DNA of 64,000 nucleotides, from the NCBI GenBank assembly GCA_018340805.1, contig JACMZG010001911.1, forward strand, positions 55,962,073 to 56,026,072, written 5' to 3'. The position numbers were made by a program, and so were the translations under genes. The notes under the pieces are model-generated. The model worked only from the letters and a program-made list of their open reading frames with translations. It was not told where the DNA came from and did no database searches. Positions 11,527 to 22,934 of the stretch are shown here, piece by piece. The stretch comes from Microvelia longipes. Its lineage: Eukaryota > Arthropoda > Insecta > Hemiptera > Veliidae. Position 1 is the stretch's first letter, and every line of letters starts with the position of its first letter.

Positions 11527-11712
11527 ATAAAAAATGTTAGTTAGAGAGCTTAGCAGCTGTTCAAGAGAGAGCTCTCCAATTTTAGCTTTTAACGGAAGGG
11601 GGTCAGACATATTGTGTTTTTTAGTTAGTTTGCTATCTGGGGAGCGATCTTCTGCTTGTCTTTTCATATAAAGTGAGTCTGTACTTGTAGGTTTTAAAGT
11701 GTCAAAGCACAT
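11506..11712 (-). pseudogene. N-terminal ORF fragment of the LINE
   Basis: The 68-codon frame starts with ATG at 11710-11712 and contains basic stretches (KRQAEDRSPDSKLTKKHN) followed by PLKAKIGELSLEQLLSSLTN. The last ~10 residues come from reading the reverse-transcriptase region out of frame after a junction near 11518-11535. Basic, disordered N-termini are common in LINE ORF1 or single-ORF proteins, but no specific domain is recognised. It overlaps the RT frame, so it is best read as the front of the element fused by deletion to its middle. Confidence 0.45.
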
Positions 11713-11750
11713 AAATATTTATATGTATCGATAATAAAGAAGCTAGTTAA

Positions 11751-13821
11751 TTTCATGGAATTTAGTGTAATAAATCTTGCTGGGTTAAAGCTTAAAGTAA
11801 GTTAGTTTCCTCTATTGAAAACTGTGTAAAGTGCAAGTGTTGCGATCTAGTAGAGAGAGAACGAACTAACAGAATTTAAATTCTTGAAAAAGTTGTTGGC
11901 AACACTGGATTTGTTGAGTTAATGTAAAGCGGGAGTTTGACTCCTGGGTAATTTATCAGTTAATATTCGTAGTTACACAGCAGTGATAAAGAGTTGTTTT
12001 CTTGATAAGACCAATGGTCAGTTCTACTTTGGCCGGCAGATGGAATATTTCGTTATTAAAAATAATATATATTATTTACGAAAAATTAATACCTTATATT
12101 TCTTCAGGTAGTGAAACACTTGGTGATCAGTTTTAGAAGTATTTGGCTCAAGAGTTTCTGGTGAAATTCTAAATAAAATTAAATTTACAAGGAGCGTAAA
12201 AAATACGTGATAACCTTAACACTCGCGCAGCCTTGCCTTTATTTAAATTAATAATTTAAATAACAATCTATTAATAATAATGTACCAAAGTAATGTATGT
12301 AAAAGTAATGTATCTTTTAATAATGATTCAACATCCAGAATAATCAGTTAGATCGCTGTAACAATTTAACAAGATGCTGCTTGTAATAATTTACAAGCAG
12401 ATTCCATCATAGAGATGTAAAACATAAATTAAGATATAATGTTACAGTGGGAAAAATACGTAACGCTATTGAGTTCGTAATGATTCTTTTAAGGAACAAA
12501 ATGAAATAATTTAACTTTACTTATAAATCTAATGCGAAGAAAACACAACCAATCCGGTCAAAGTATAAGCAATTCTAAATTTCAAGGATAGGTTTAAAAG
12601 GAAATAAGAAAAGACAAAGTATCCTTATGTTAATTTTATAGCAATATATAGAGCAATAACGCTTTCCCATGAGTCAAAGAAAACTACTTGATAACTCCGC
12701 ATTAAGTATACAAATTCAATTGTGTATCGTAAACAAGACCAAAATTGGATTTGCCATTCCATAAATCTGAAACGGTTTGAAATTAATCGAAAAGAAGGGT
12801 AGTTTAGCCGAGGGAAAAGTTCAATTTCAACTTTCAAACTGAAAAGGGAGCAAAGACGGACGCAGGAAATGGTCCGTCCAGAGAAATGCAGTTCCACATG
12901 CAAGAGGGCGTTTGAAAAAAAGCAATCCTTTGATTTATGAAGCGGTATTTAGCATTTCAATACCTTGTACTGCAGTAAGGGGCAACTATTGGGAGTAATC
13001 AGTAAGTCGGTGATAAGTCTAACATACCCTTTTTGTAGGGTGAAATATGACACCGGTACATCCCTACTACTAAATGATGCATGTGTCCTTAAGTAAGTAT
13101 ACTACTACACAAGTATATTTGTTCTTTACCCTATACTTTACCTACAACATAACTTGTTTCAAAAAAAGAATATAAAAGAATCTAAACAAATAAAAATATA
13201 TAGTTTATAGAGATAAATAAAAGATGCAGTTTATACATCGAGCAAGAGCAAAATGTTTGAATTAAATTCTATAAAAACGCTTTAACATTATTCAACGCCA
13301 GATGTAATTTGTTTGAAAATTGCCTGAAATAAAAAAGGAGCTGTTAGATATTTAGCCATTGCTAAATGGCTTTTTCTAAATCATGCATATTCGATATCAA
13401 CAATACATAACACTTGGATACCAAACAATTTACAGGTACAACCTCGAGATAACTTCAACTTAATAAAAATGTCTCAATAAGATTTTCATTGGATCAAAGT
13501 CATCAAATAGTTGACACAATAGTTCGGCATTTCAAGTCAAAAGTGAAAAATATTAAGTTTAGACTACAATATTAAAAAATTCTCTTGTCCTAGTCACGTG
13601 TAGATGTTACCTTAACCAACAAACTCTAGCTAACTGAAGAGCACCTGATGATGTAAGGAAGGTATAGTTTATTAAAAAGGATAAACGGCGTAAAAGTTTG
13701 CAAATACTCGGTCAGATAATAGATCAGTGTACGGGCATATATTGATCTACAAAACTATAGATAACCATAGATGCAATGACTGAATATGGATCTATTTAAA
13801 GTTGTGCTTGTTTAATTACAG
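11751..13821. other. AT-rich stretch, weak splice-like signals only
   Basis: A good acceptor-like sequence at 12095-12107 (TTTCTTCAG) and another on the minus strand at about 12836-12860 (TTTGCTCCCTTTTCAG) begin open segments, but neither is followed by a strong donor or recognisable protein. The 92-codon minus frame at 12625-12903 is of a length expected by chance. No repeats were recognised. Confidence 0.3.
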
Positions 13822-13908
13822 CAGTACTTACAGGAAGCACTAAGCACAACTGACGACATAAGCAGTAGGCCCAGTCTGAAGAAGCCCATCCTGATGCTAA
13901 AAATGCAT
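13822..13908 (+). CDS. Candidate internal exon, 29 codons
   Basis: A strong acceptor (TTGTGCTTGTTTAATTACAG, ending 13821) and a good donor (CAT|GTAAGAAAG) bound 87 bp, which is open in only one frame. That frame reads QYLQEALSTTDD then ISSRPSLKKPILMLKMH, whole codons at both ends (phase 0-0). Its GC content is clearly above the flanks. A second in-frame acceptor 12 bp inside (TTACAG at 13828-13833) could give a shorter variant. No family is recognised. A 29-codon open stretch is not rare by chance, so the call rests mainly on both splice sites and composition. Confidence 0.3.
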
Positions 13909-15459
13909 GTAAGAAAGGGTTTGCACGACTCCAATACATGATAAAATCGCCCGAGACAAAAAAAAACTTTAAAATATTTAATTAAATAGCATTTTATGCC
14001 TAAAACACGGTTATACGCACTTAGCGCTTTAAGGTAACAAAGTTTTCACCATGATAAACTTGCCCGGTACAGCGGGAAAAAGATCTTCACGGCAGTTAAA
14101 ACATTAACACGACATATAAACAACATACACGCCGTCCCGAAATTTTGAAATGAAAGAAAATTGGATGTTCAAATTTGGAACATCCAATCATATTGGACTA
14201 TATGATGTTTCTGTATCGTATGTTGAATATTTCAAATCAAATTTTTCTACTTATGCTATAACCTATCACATTGTCCCAAATCTTGTTTCTATGTATCCTT
14301 ATCATTCTACTTTATATTTTTAATTCAAGCACAGTACTTGAGTAATAATTAGCCTATTGTTAATAATTAGAGATAATCCTTTCTTGAACTTGAGTAATGT
14401 TCTTAAATTACCCAAAGTAATAACGTTCTTCCTTAGTGACCATTGTTATAAATACACAACAAAACAAAACAGAAAATGTAAATATTATTTAAACAAAGAT
14501 CATGAATAATATCAAGAAGAGAAAATCATTGCAATTACAACTGACTAGACACTTAATACTATAAAAGCAAGAAGTCAAAAGGGAATAGTAGAAAGACTGT
14601 AATTTATATTATAGATATGTAAGACAATCTTAAAGTCGTTCTTTTGTTAATAATAATCTTTCTTCGAGTAAGGGGGTTGAATTTTTCTCATTTGCTTGTC
14701 CAAGACAGAGTTACAAATCTTTTTTGCTTAAGAAAGCCAGGAAAGCAAAATAATATGGAGGATTGCACTAAATTATCACATATTTCTTAAGATACTGATT
14801 AGGAAAGAATATTACGGTTGAGCGGAGATGCAACAAGCTACAAATCATTGACCTCGGGAATAAAGTCTCACGTCCTTATCCTTGGCACTCGGGAAACAAA
14901 ATATAAATTTTCCATCTAAACAGGGGAGACATAATAAACAGGGCCAACTTTACTCATAAATATAAATCTTCAGACATCGACACAACAGGGGATTCTCAAA
15001 TTACGAAATTCTTTACAATCCTGAAATAAATCAGGAATCGAAGGATAAATAAAGTGTGATTGAACGAAAAATGGCTAAAAACAAAAGGTTACGTGATAAG
15101 ATTGTGGGAGACAAAGAGTTAGGGAGCAGAGTAACTAAAAAAATTGGCCAAGAGCCCTTTATTTCTCGAGATAGACTGTGTATCATATGAAAAATGCCTC
15201 ATAATTGTCTCGAGATCTCCCTTATTTTATTATTTGATACAGTTAAAATATCTGTTCCAAGTTATAACTCATCAGGTACTGCGAAAAAAGGGTATATTAA
15301 AAGAAGTGTAGAAGTCATGAACCGAGCGAATTTTCTGAGGACAATATAATTGAAACAACTAATTTCTATAAATAAAATTTATAATTTTAATGATTAAAAA
15401 TAAAACGAAAGACCTTATGAGCATATCAATTTGGTGACAGTAACTCATTTTGAACCTTA
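13909..15459. other. No gene recognised
   Basis: A 39-codon frame begins with ATGG in good context at 15071 (MAKNKRLRDKIVG..), with GTAACT at 15131 as a possible donor. It is too short to call. Nothing else was recognised. Confidence 0.3.
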
Positions 15460-15795
15460 AATCAGATATTAAATCAGCTCCTGTTATATTTGACTTTTAA
15501 GTCGGATACTGTTCAGGCTCTCCTAATATTTATCCTTCAAGCTGGTACTATTCAGGCTCTTGTTATACTGGCCTTTCAATCCGAACATTGATTAGGCTAT
15601 CCTCGAATTTATCCTTCGAGCCAGATACTGTTCAAACTCTCCTTATAGTGGTCCTTCAATATGGATATTTTTCAGGCTCTCCTGATATGGGTCCTTCAAG
15701 CCGAAAACAAATCTAGCTCTCTTCATATTGGTCCTAAGAACCGGATATTCTTCAGACTCTCCTTATAATGGTCCTTCGATCTGGATCCTCTCCAT
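15460..15795. repeat. Degenerate ~45-bp minisatellite
   Basis: Seven to eight imperfect units carry TCAGGCTCTCCT, then TATANTGGTCCTTCAA, then GCCGGATAYT. Divergence between neighbouring units is high, so the array is old. Confidence 0.75.
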
Positions 15796-16639
15796 TTTAA
15801 CCAATATACTTTTATAAATAATGGTTAATGGTTCAATTATATTATATATTATATTATATTATCTGATAGAACAACTAACTCATATAATGCTACCTCATTA
15901 ACAAATTACCCCAAGGGAAATTCGCTTTCGTAAAGACTACTCGTTATAAGGCTCCCATATAAGAAAAAAAACTCGCCAATGCAATGCGATATGCTCCTAT
16001 TATTCATACAAAGAAATAAACTTAGATTTACCTACTTCAGCACCGCCTTAGTTTCCTTGCCAGACCGTTCTTTACTTCACTCTGACAAACACATAAAAAC
16101 GCTAGGAAAAAATGTAATATTACATTGCCTAGTCATTTAAAATGAAATACTAAATTATACAGTATATAAAAGATAAATAAATGTATTTTTATTATATTGT
16201 AACACAGCGCATTAAAGTACTTAGATTATATAGTTTAACATAACAAGGTATAGTAACATTTAATGGGGAGTAAAATGTTTTAGACAAATAAATCATCAAC
16301 ATATGTCATAGTGAATTTATTAATGATAAAGTTGGATATACATTGTTCTTAGTGGGGATAAAACTCAATACGTTAACTTCCTTTATCATGCGTATTATAT
16401 TAACTCACAGTGTAGACAGATAGAGTTTCCTTTTGAAGCGAAATCAAAGCGGGAATAATAGAAATTCAGTGAATAGCAAAGCAAAATAAACTATAACTAG
16501 GAGGTTAACAAAAGACTAATTATAGGATTTGAAAGAAGACAAAAAATTTTGTCGCGAAAGTCTTCAAGCTGGGCAAATATTCTTTGCAAGGAACGCTTTC
16601 TTGCATATCAATCCAATTTTTATTTAAGTTTTTGTTATA
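15796..16639. other. AT-rich stretch, nothing firm
   Basis: A short ATATT run lies at about 15838-15861. An acceptor-like CTACTTCAG (ending 16040) is followed by 24 open codons but only a weak donor, and it is not called. Confidence 0.3.
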
Positions 16640-17031
16640 TATTTAATAACCGAAGCAATTATTTAATAACCAGCACCCCAAAGTATGATGTCGAAAACGA
16701 CATCCTACTCGAAAATGATTTTATATCGACCGCTATTTTGAGTGCCTGTTATTTTTCACGGTTTTTCGACTTTTTGGTCACTTAGGGTGATCGTATCGAC
16801 TTCGAACTGGGTTCATTTGATTCAGCGCCCCAAAAAATATAAGTGAGGACCTTGAATTTTAACGGTTTTCTAAAAATGTTGCTGACTCAGGAAACCGGGT
16901 AATGACGACACAACAAACTGGTTTTCAATAGGGTTCGTGTCCTCCTCAAGGTTGATTTTTGTATCCAGTTTGATCAAAAAATAATAATCCTTTCGAGAGA
17001 CACCGTGTATCCGCTAGAACATACATATATG

Positions 17032-17032
<1 letters not shown>
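16640..17032 (+). repeat. Family Z repeat ending at a (TA)n array
   Basis: The core at about 16890-16990 (GGGTAATGACG, CAATAGGGTTCG, AAGGTTGATTTTTGTA) recurs at 36020-36310 and 45278-45360. Here and at 36 kb the repeat runs directly into a TA microsatellite. The 78-codon open frame at 16549-16785 has no recognisable domain. Class unknown. Confidence 0.5.

Positions 17033-17111
<79 letters not shown>
17033..17111. repeat. (TA)n followed by (GT)n microsatellite
   Basis: About 60 bp of TA dinucleotides changes abruptly to about nine GT units. The minus-strand open frames across it are compositional. Confidence 0.95.
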
Positions 17112-17112
<1 letters not shown>

Positions 17113-17385
17113 TGAAAATAATAAAAATAGCCTGAGAGATGCGAAAAAAATGCACAGCGGTTATAAATTAAATGTGTCAAGTTAAAACATTCCGTACGTT
17201 TATAATTGAAGACAAAATCAAATTTTTTAATGAGAGGTGACATTTTAAACATAGAGGTCTTTAAAACGAATTAACTCATTCTGACTAATTATATGCAAGA
17301 AACAGAATTATTACGATTATATGTAATAATTATGCAAAAAACAGAAAGAGAATCATGGTAATTTTACCAAGTTAGATATTAATAC

Positions 17386-17505
17386 CTGTGGGTGAATGTG
17401 GAAGCAGTGTCATACTGAGGTGAAGGTGCTCTGCTCCGGGAGGTGGGGAAGCCGCCCCCACCCCCACTCCTGTCACCACAGCCAAATCATCAGATTCTTC
17501 ATCAA
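17386..17505 (-). CDS. Candidate GC-rich internal exon, 40 codons
   Basis: On the minus strand a good acceptor (TTTTTCTGTGTTACAG) is followed by 120 bp and then a donor (CCACAG|GTATTA). Only one frame is open: it enters with two bases of a split codon and leaves with one (phase 1-1). It reads DEESDDLAVVTGVGVGAA, then SPPPGAEHLHLSMTLLPHSP. An acidic start then Gly/Pro/Ser-rich sequence suits a disordered linker or cytoplasmic tail. GC content jumps to well over half exactly between the two sites while both flanks are very AT-rich. A 42-codon plus-strand frame also crosses the patch but with odd composition (His/Cys/Arg runs). No family is recognised. Confidence 0.5.
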
Positions 17506-18689
17506 CTGTAACACAGAAAAACATACGTTTTAGAGGATTCCAGAGATAAAATTAACAAGTATTTTTTAGAGTTAAATTTTATAGCTAAGGTGTTATGCTT
17601 TATCTTGCATCAAATGCAGCTATCTCTTAATTTGATGCATTTATAAAATTTATTTGTTAACTATTTCTTTCTATTTATACTAAATAATTCCTTAAAACCA
17701 ATTTGACTAAATACGATCAAAAGATTAACTAAACCTAAAGAACCAAAAGTAACTATTGTCTAATGTAGTATAAAGTATTAATATTAAACAAAAACCTTTA
17801 AAATGTATTAAGTTGTTGAACAGGAATTAGTTTATACAAGAGGGAAGTAGTAGAGAGGTTTATCAGAGGTAAAGGAGTGGGGGTTAGTCTGATACAAGGA
17901 ATAGTAGGGGTAAGACTAAGGCTGGAGTGGGAAAATAAGTCTTGTCTACAAACATACCCCCTACCATGAAACAACTTCGATTCCAATATAAGCAAAAAGG
18001 TTTTTGTAACCACTTCTGCGGAATTAATTCTATGAATTATAACCACGGATTTGGTCCCTTGTATTTTTTACCTAAACAATACGATGTCCAACAGAGAAAA
18101 TTTCCTAATCGGCTTATACACAGTTTCCTTCTCATCTCGATCCTTATATAAAATCAGTTTTTCTCTTTAAGCTCAACAAGTTTTTCTCAAAGAACTTTAT
18201 ATAAAAAGGTATTAAGTTAAATATTGAAATTAAATTGCACATTTCGCAAAGAACGTTAAATAAATTTAAACAATAAGGATGATAAATTTATATTTTGTGA
18301 CGCTGTTAATAAGTATGAATGAACCAATATTTCGTTGTCAAACGAAAAATATTATTGAATAATTGATATGTTTAAAGAACTAAAATTATTGTGCTCTTAA
18401 AGTCTCTCTTATTCTACTATGTTTTAAGTTACGCTATAATAATTTATAAAAAAATATTTAATTTCTGTTATTAGAGAAAGTAAAGTACACTATAATATTA
18501 TTTTAAATTAAATGTCACAATAGTCTCTTAATTATTCACTAAAATTATTATCACCACAATAAATAAACAACTTTTTAAATGTATGTTACAAAATATCTTA
18601 ATGAAAAATTATCAAAACATTGTGATATTGGTATAAAATTTCAATTCTCAAAGCAGTCTACATTACAGTATGCTTTAATTTATCTAAAC
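17506..18689. other. AT-rich stretch, nothing recognised
   Basis: Short open frames occur on both strands around 17800-18150, without domains or splice support. Confidence 0.35.
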
Positions 18690-19300
18690 AAAATTACAAA
18701 AATCGGGTATGGGACGGGGTACTTTGTAACTCTTTCTCACTACGTCGGATTTGCTAAGCTCATACACCCTACTTCGGACTCAATTTACTTGTCCTTAGAT
18801 TGTTATTACATTAATTTTATTCTCAGCAGTCATCCATCCATGCTCCATGCACCATGCTCGATGCTGCTTTTATGATTCGACAAAAGCCATAAATATACTT
18901 GCAGTATTTAAACAAAACTTAGTATACTTGTTTATATTGGTCTTATATATGACAAAATTCGTGCCAAATCTCAAACTGTTCGGCTCACATATTTTTTCGC
19001 GTTTTATGAATATACGAAATTTTTGATGATCATTATAGCGACTTAATGGTGTCAAAAAATATTTTCGGTACCAAGTTTTAACTCTCTTGCATAAATACAC
19101 CGGGAGATAAGATAACAGACACACATATATACACCATTCACACTCGTTTAGGCAAAAAACTTTGTCAGAACAATTCAGCAAGTCTTAAAAGCACCTGAAA
19201 CGGATAATTCCGGTGACACCGGTTTCAGATTTTTTTTAAACACAATACTTTTCACACATACCTATGTTATAAATGAGGAAAAGTAAAAAGTATTATCAAA
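18690..19300 (-). repeat. Family X repeat, near-complete copy with 5S-like module
   Basis: It aligns along most of its length with 60290-61020: GGTACTTTGTAACTC, CTACGTCGGATTTGCTAAGC, a 5S-like block, ACTTAGTATA, GTGCCAAATCTCAAAC, TTTTATGAATATACGAAATT, AAGTTTTAACTCTC, GTCTTAAAAGCACCTGAAAC, and CACAATACTTTTCAC..AGGAAAAGTAAAAAG. This gives a unit of about 600-720 bp. The 98- and 103-codon frames here lie inside the repeat and are not called as genes. Confidence 0.6.
18824..18872 (-). ncRNA. 5S rRNA-derived module (diverged) in family X
   Basis: On the minus strand, AAAGCAGCATCGAGC..GGTGC..GGATGGATGAC follows the internal promoter region of 5S rRNA (AGTTAAGCAGCRTCGGGC, GGTCAGTAC, TGGATGGGTGACC). 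It is more diverged than the copy at 32371-32421. It is not a functional 5S gene: the 5' third and 3' end do not match. Confidence 0.5.
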
Positions 19301-19546
19301 CCTACTTATATTATAGAGTTCTACCCAAATAATTATAGATCATTAGTAAACTTATCAATTTTGATTAGTTGAGTAATTTTACCAATAGAATTATAGTTAA
19401 ATTAATAGTACATTTGAACTCCCTGGGGTTAGATTGATTACAAGAGAGAAATACCATTTCCAAAAGTCTATTGAATCTAGTTTTCATAATTTTAGGGAGC
19501 ATTTTTTGCATGTTCCGCCAAGTGTAAGTTTAAAGTAAATTTTCAG

Positions 19547-19627
19547 AAGGAAAGAACATCCATATCAGTCTTAACTCTGATAATACAGGATCTTCACCTC
19601 ATCAGACACCACTAGATATTTTAGAAG
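19547..19627 (+). CDS. Candidate internal exon, 27 codons
   Basis: An acceptor (AAATTTTCAG) and a near-consensus donor (GAAG|GTAAGTAAG) bound 81 bp. The frame with two bases before the first codon reads GKNIHISLNSDNTGSS then PHQTPLDILE and ends with one base over (phase 1-1). TPLD followed by a hydrophobic residue is reminiscent of ankyrin repeats, but one such motif proves nothing. The frame joins without a shift to the candidate exon at 20232-20295. GC content is only slightly raised and the polypyrimidine tract is weak, so chance remains likely. Confidence 0.25.
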
Positions 19628-20231
19628 GTAAGTAAGTATTGTCTCTCTACAAGGCCATCATCGTGAAAGAACTCGACTTCGCCACCGTAATTAGGAAGAT
19701 AAGATAGACCGTATAGCAAGAATTCACAACGTTGGCCTCTTGCTAACTCCCTTCGACAAAAGATAGTGTATTAGGACCTTATGAGTCCTAGGACATCCTA
19801 GTGATAGGATGTTCTTGTCTAGTCCACAAAAGCAGTGCATTATCTAATTATCTTGTCTAAATTCACAAAGGTGCGGATTTACAAAAGGTTTCTATAGATT
19901 AACTAGTCACAATACGTACCCCATTGTCGGAATGAGCGTTCTTGCTCTCGATATTATCAAACAGAAGCATACATAAATTTTATATTAGCTACTATAAAGC
20001 TACATAAATTATGAAAACCCAGAGACCTGGTGTCTCAGCCTTTAATTCACCAACGTTAAAACAACTTTAAGACAGGAAAGAACTCGATTTCACTACCGGG
20101 AGAGATAAAAAGGCAGAGTAGGTTTCTTAGGATGAACTTAGGTAGTTGTAGCAAAGTGAGCCGAAAAATCCATCACATTGAATTATTTTTTGTTTAAGTA
20201 AATATTAATCTAAATATATCCTTATCTACAG

Positions 20232-20295
20232 CAAGACAAAGAGACTTTATATTACAAGTCCAAAAGAAAACGTTTGGACCTAAGAAAACATATAG
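20232..20295 (+). CDS. Candidate internal exon, 64 bp
   Basis: An acceptor (ATATCCTTATCTACAG) and a donor (ATATAG|GTATAATA) bound it. Entering with two bases, as required by the candidate exon at 19547-19627, the frame is open: RQRDFILQVQKKTFGPKKTY. A second frame is open too, so openness alone is not evidence. The reading is strongly basic. It leaves two bases over, which fits the segment at 22177-22348. Confidence 0.2.
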
Positions 20296-20894
20296 GTATA
20301 ATATTTCACAATTTTATACATTCGGTTTATATTTTGACAAAATATCACAATAAAGACATTGTGGTTTGAAATAGGTGAGATAGATATGATTCGGCAACGT
20401 GATGTAGCATTCAGAAGCAAGATAAAGGGAAATCTTTCCCCTAGTAAACTCAAGTAGGGTGATATCTCAAGCATTGATATGTGGATATCCATGTGACTAG
20501 ACTTCTGATATTTTTACACTCTACTACATCCTTACATTCTGTCAAAAGCAACCTCAAAAAAATCTTTTTCTCAGGATAATCCTTAAAAAGAGATCTTAAG
20601 GACATTTTCTTTTGGGCAAGGGCAATCTCTCAGAGATCCTTTTAACTAAATTAAATGTTGGTTAGATTTGTCACAATGTTTATCTTTAACAAAATATTTT
20701 GGATTATACCACATACAAAAATTCTAATAAGGTAATCTATCAAAGACGTATACAAAATATTTCTTATTAGATGTAATCTAGCATTAGAATAAAAAATTGT
20801 TTCTTTGCAAAGAAATGTTACTAATATAGCTTAAAATGTTCAAATTGTATACAATATATGAAAGTGCGTTCTTCTTTACAAAATAACATTATAT

Positions 20895-21330
20895 ACAATA
20901 TAATTGTGCGACACACCTAGGAAATGTAACATGCAAAAAGCAATGCTACATCTGGGAACTGTTCCATCATTCTACATTGGTCATCATTGATGGCTCGACA
21001 TAATGTCATGTTTCGTTAAGTCTAACTCATCAAGGCGCTTACAGAGCCTGAACTCACTCTGACCTTCAATTAATTCCGGTCAGAGTAATTAATTAAAGGT
21101 CAGAGTGAGTTCAGGCTCTGTCGGCGCCCTGATGAGTTAGACGTAACGAAACAGAGTGGGACATGACATTATGTCGAGCCATCAATGATGACGAATGTCG
21201 AATGATGGAACAGTTCCCAGATGTAGCATTGCTTTTTGCATGTTACATTTCCTAGGTGTCTCGCACAATTATATTGTGTCAACTATTCATGTTTTGCAAA
21301 ACACGGTAGTATTAAATGGTATAACATTAT
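20895..21330. mobile_element. Family F fold-back element, large inverted repeat
   Basis: The arms 20895-21075 and 21087-21277 are reverse complements with few differences, around an ~11-bp centre. Landmarks in the right arm are CAGGCTCTGTCGGCGCC, GATGAGTTAGACGTAACGAA, GTCGAGCCATCAATGATGAC, TTGCATGTTACATTTCCTAG and CGCACAATTATATTG. The right side continues into TTTTGCAAAACACGGTAGTA, which in other copies (30488, 31478) forms the outer terminus. There is no coding capacity, consistent with a non-autonomous fold-back/MITE-type DNA element. The superfamily is unknown and the target-site duplication was not resolved. Confidence 0.75.
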
Positions 21331-21527
21331 ATACTTGTGTTGGTCCATCAAAACGATATGCAAATTTAGTAAGTTTCGTCTCACTTTCACCATTAGTTAA
21401 ATTTTTATCGAATGACATCTAAACACGTTTGTTAATATTGTTAAAACTTATTGAAAAATTGTTTAGTTAAATTGAAATATAAATCATTTCATTTTGATAC
21501 GGCAAGTGTATCTGTGGTTTTTTGCGG

Positions 21528-21790
21528 ACCTCTAGAGTTAAGCAGCATCAAGCAAGGTCAGTACGTGGATGGCGATCGCTGAAAATATAACTAATTGGCA
21601 TTATTGTTTAAACGAGCGAAGCTGTCTGAAGTTTGAAGATTAAAGCAGAATAAATATGGAATAAAAACTTTTTTTTTATTCTGAGAACGAAGCAAGTCCA
21701 AATTCGACGAAGCGAAGCAAGACCAAAGTGACAAGTATGAGCGGAAGTATCCGACAAAATCAGATAAAGTTTTCGGGTACCCTGTAACGA
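21528..21790 (+). mobile_element. 5S rRNA-derived SINE-like element
   Basis: The head 21536-21582 (GAGTTAAGCAGCATCAAGC, AAGGTCAGTACGTGGATGG, CGATCGC) closely follows the 3' two-thirds of the 5S rRNA internal promoter. The body ends with CGAAGCGAAGCAAGACC, ATCCGACAAAATCAG and GGGTACCCTGTAACGAATTT. The same end sequence, reversed, marks the family X copies at 18.7, 32.2 and 60.3 kb. It is oriented opposite to them. Animals are known to have 5S-headed SINEs (SINE3 type). Whether this belongs to that type needs a consensus. Confidence 0.6.
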
Positions 21791-21854
21791 ATTTTTTACA
21801 TCAAGGGTTAAGTAATAGAGAAAAGGTTTTACAACTTTAGATAATCATTTATAT

Positions 21855-22156
<302 letters not shown>

Positions 22157-22176
22157 TAATTTTAATGTCTCAACAG

Positions 22177-22348
22177 ATTTTTACTTTATTTAAAAACGGT
22201 GTTTTTATCCTTGGTAGTACAAGGAGAACTGCCGCACTCAGTTATCAACGTTCTGTTTCAACACCTAATAAAGCTTTTCGGGCGGTTAATAAATAAATAC
22301 AGCCATCTTCTTAATCTAAAGCTAAATAAAGTTTATCAACAAAGATAA
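22177..22348 (+). CDS. Candidate terminal exon, 56 codons to stop
   Basis: An acceptor (TTTTAATGTCTCAACAG) follows the (TA)n array. Entering with one base, as the candidate exon at 20232-20295 requires, the frame stays open for 56 codons to a TAA: FLLYLKTVFLSLVVQG, ELPHSVINVLFQHL, IKLFGRLINKYSHLL, ending KVYQQR. The pattern is helical and Leu-rich. AATAAA occurs within the last codons (22324-22329). A second frame is open for 39 codons. The expected frequency of a 56-codon open stretch in such AT-rich DNA is roughly 1% per frame, so this is suggestive only. No family is recognised. Confidence 0.2.
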
Positions 22349-22934
22349 AAGCTATTTTCACAATAATTCTAAAAATATAAAGAAGATAATAATAAAAACT
22401 TTTAGGTAAAATAAAAAAGAAAACTATAAACAATATTTCATATGGGAGAGAAGAAAATCTTTTCTTACCATTGTAAGGTAGAGGCAATAAAGTCTGCCAA
22501 AATAAACCTAAAGAACCAACAAGAAACCTCATAACAATAAGTCAGTAAACCATGTGATACAATAGGGCCAAGTATAACCTTCTTACCTTATATCATATAA
22601 AGGTTATATACGAATGTAATCTACAAAAGATAGAATGAGCGGGAAATCTTTTTCTGAAGGTACATAAAAAGGTATTGTTGGGAGAAAGACGTTAAAAGAA
22701 ATTTCTCTGCAAGTTTTTTTTCTTTTATTGTGCTAACGAGGTGAATATAAAGTAAAAATATGTTTCTGTTGTAGTTTTTTGAAGTAAAGATTTAGAAGTT
22801 TCTTGAAATCAGAATTGACGATGTACTGGTACATTATCAAGTATCTTCAGGTAATCGATAGTCCTGCTAAGTTGATGTATTTCAAATTATTATTTAGTCT
22901 TTAAGTGTATTGAAATTGAAATAGCCTGATGAAT
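22349..22934. other. AT-rich stretch; chance-like splice pair
   Basis: On the minus strand, TTTCTTGTTGGTTCTTTAG and CAATG|GTAAGAAAAG bound a 39-bp segment (22469-22507) open in all three frames. A similar well-formed pair 80 bp away bounds a segment closed in all frames, which shows how easily such pairs arise here. Confidence 0.3.

Larger units (their letters stand above)
9500..11750 (-). mobile_element. Decayed, internally deleted non-LTR retrotransposon (LINE)
   Basis: The element reads on the minus strand. A short N-terminal ORF (11506-11712) abuts the reverse transcriptase frame (9926-11526). A non-coding 3' part follows and ends in AATAAAG and a short ATT-repeat tail at about 9501-9525, typical of LINEs that terminate in a simple repeat. 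No endonuclease domain is seen between the N-terminal ORF and the reverse transcriptase, so the middle appears deleted. The 5' boundary and target-site duplications were not resolved. The clade (I/Jockey-like or other) is not assigned. Confidence 0.8.

Noticed and set aside
16946..17252. Two minus-strand frames with alternating Tyr/Ile or His/Thr
   Set aside because: Translated TA/GT microsatellite.
21536..21582. A true 5S rRNA gene
   Set aside because: Only the internal promoter part matches; the 5' third and 3' end are missing and the same block recurs inside dispersed repeats.
22469..22507. 39-bp minus-strand microexon with strong splice sites
   Set aside because: All three frames are open because it is short; an equally good splice pair nearby encloses a segment closed in every frame.
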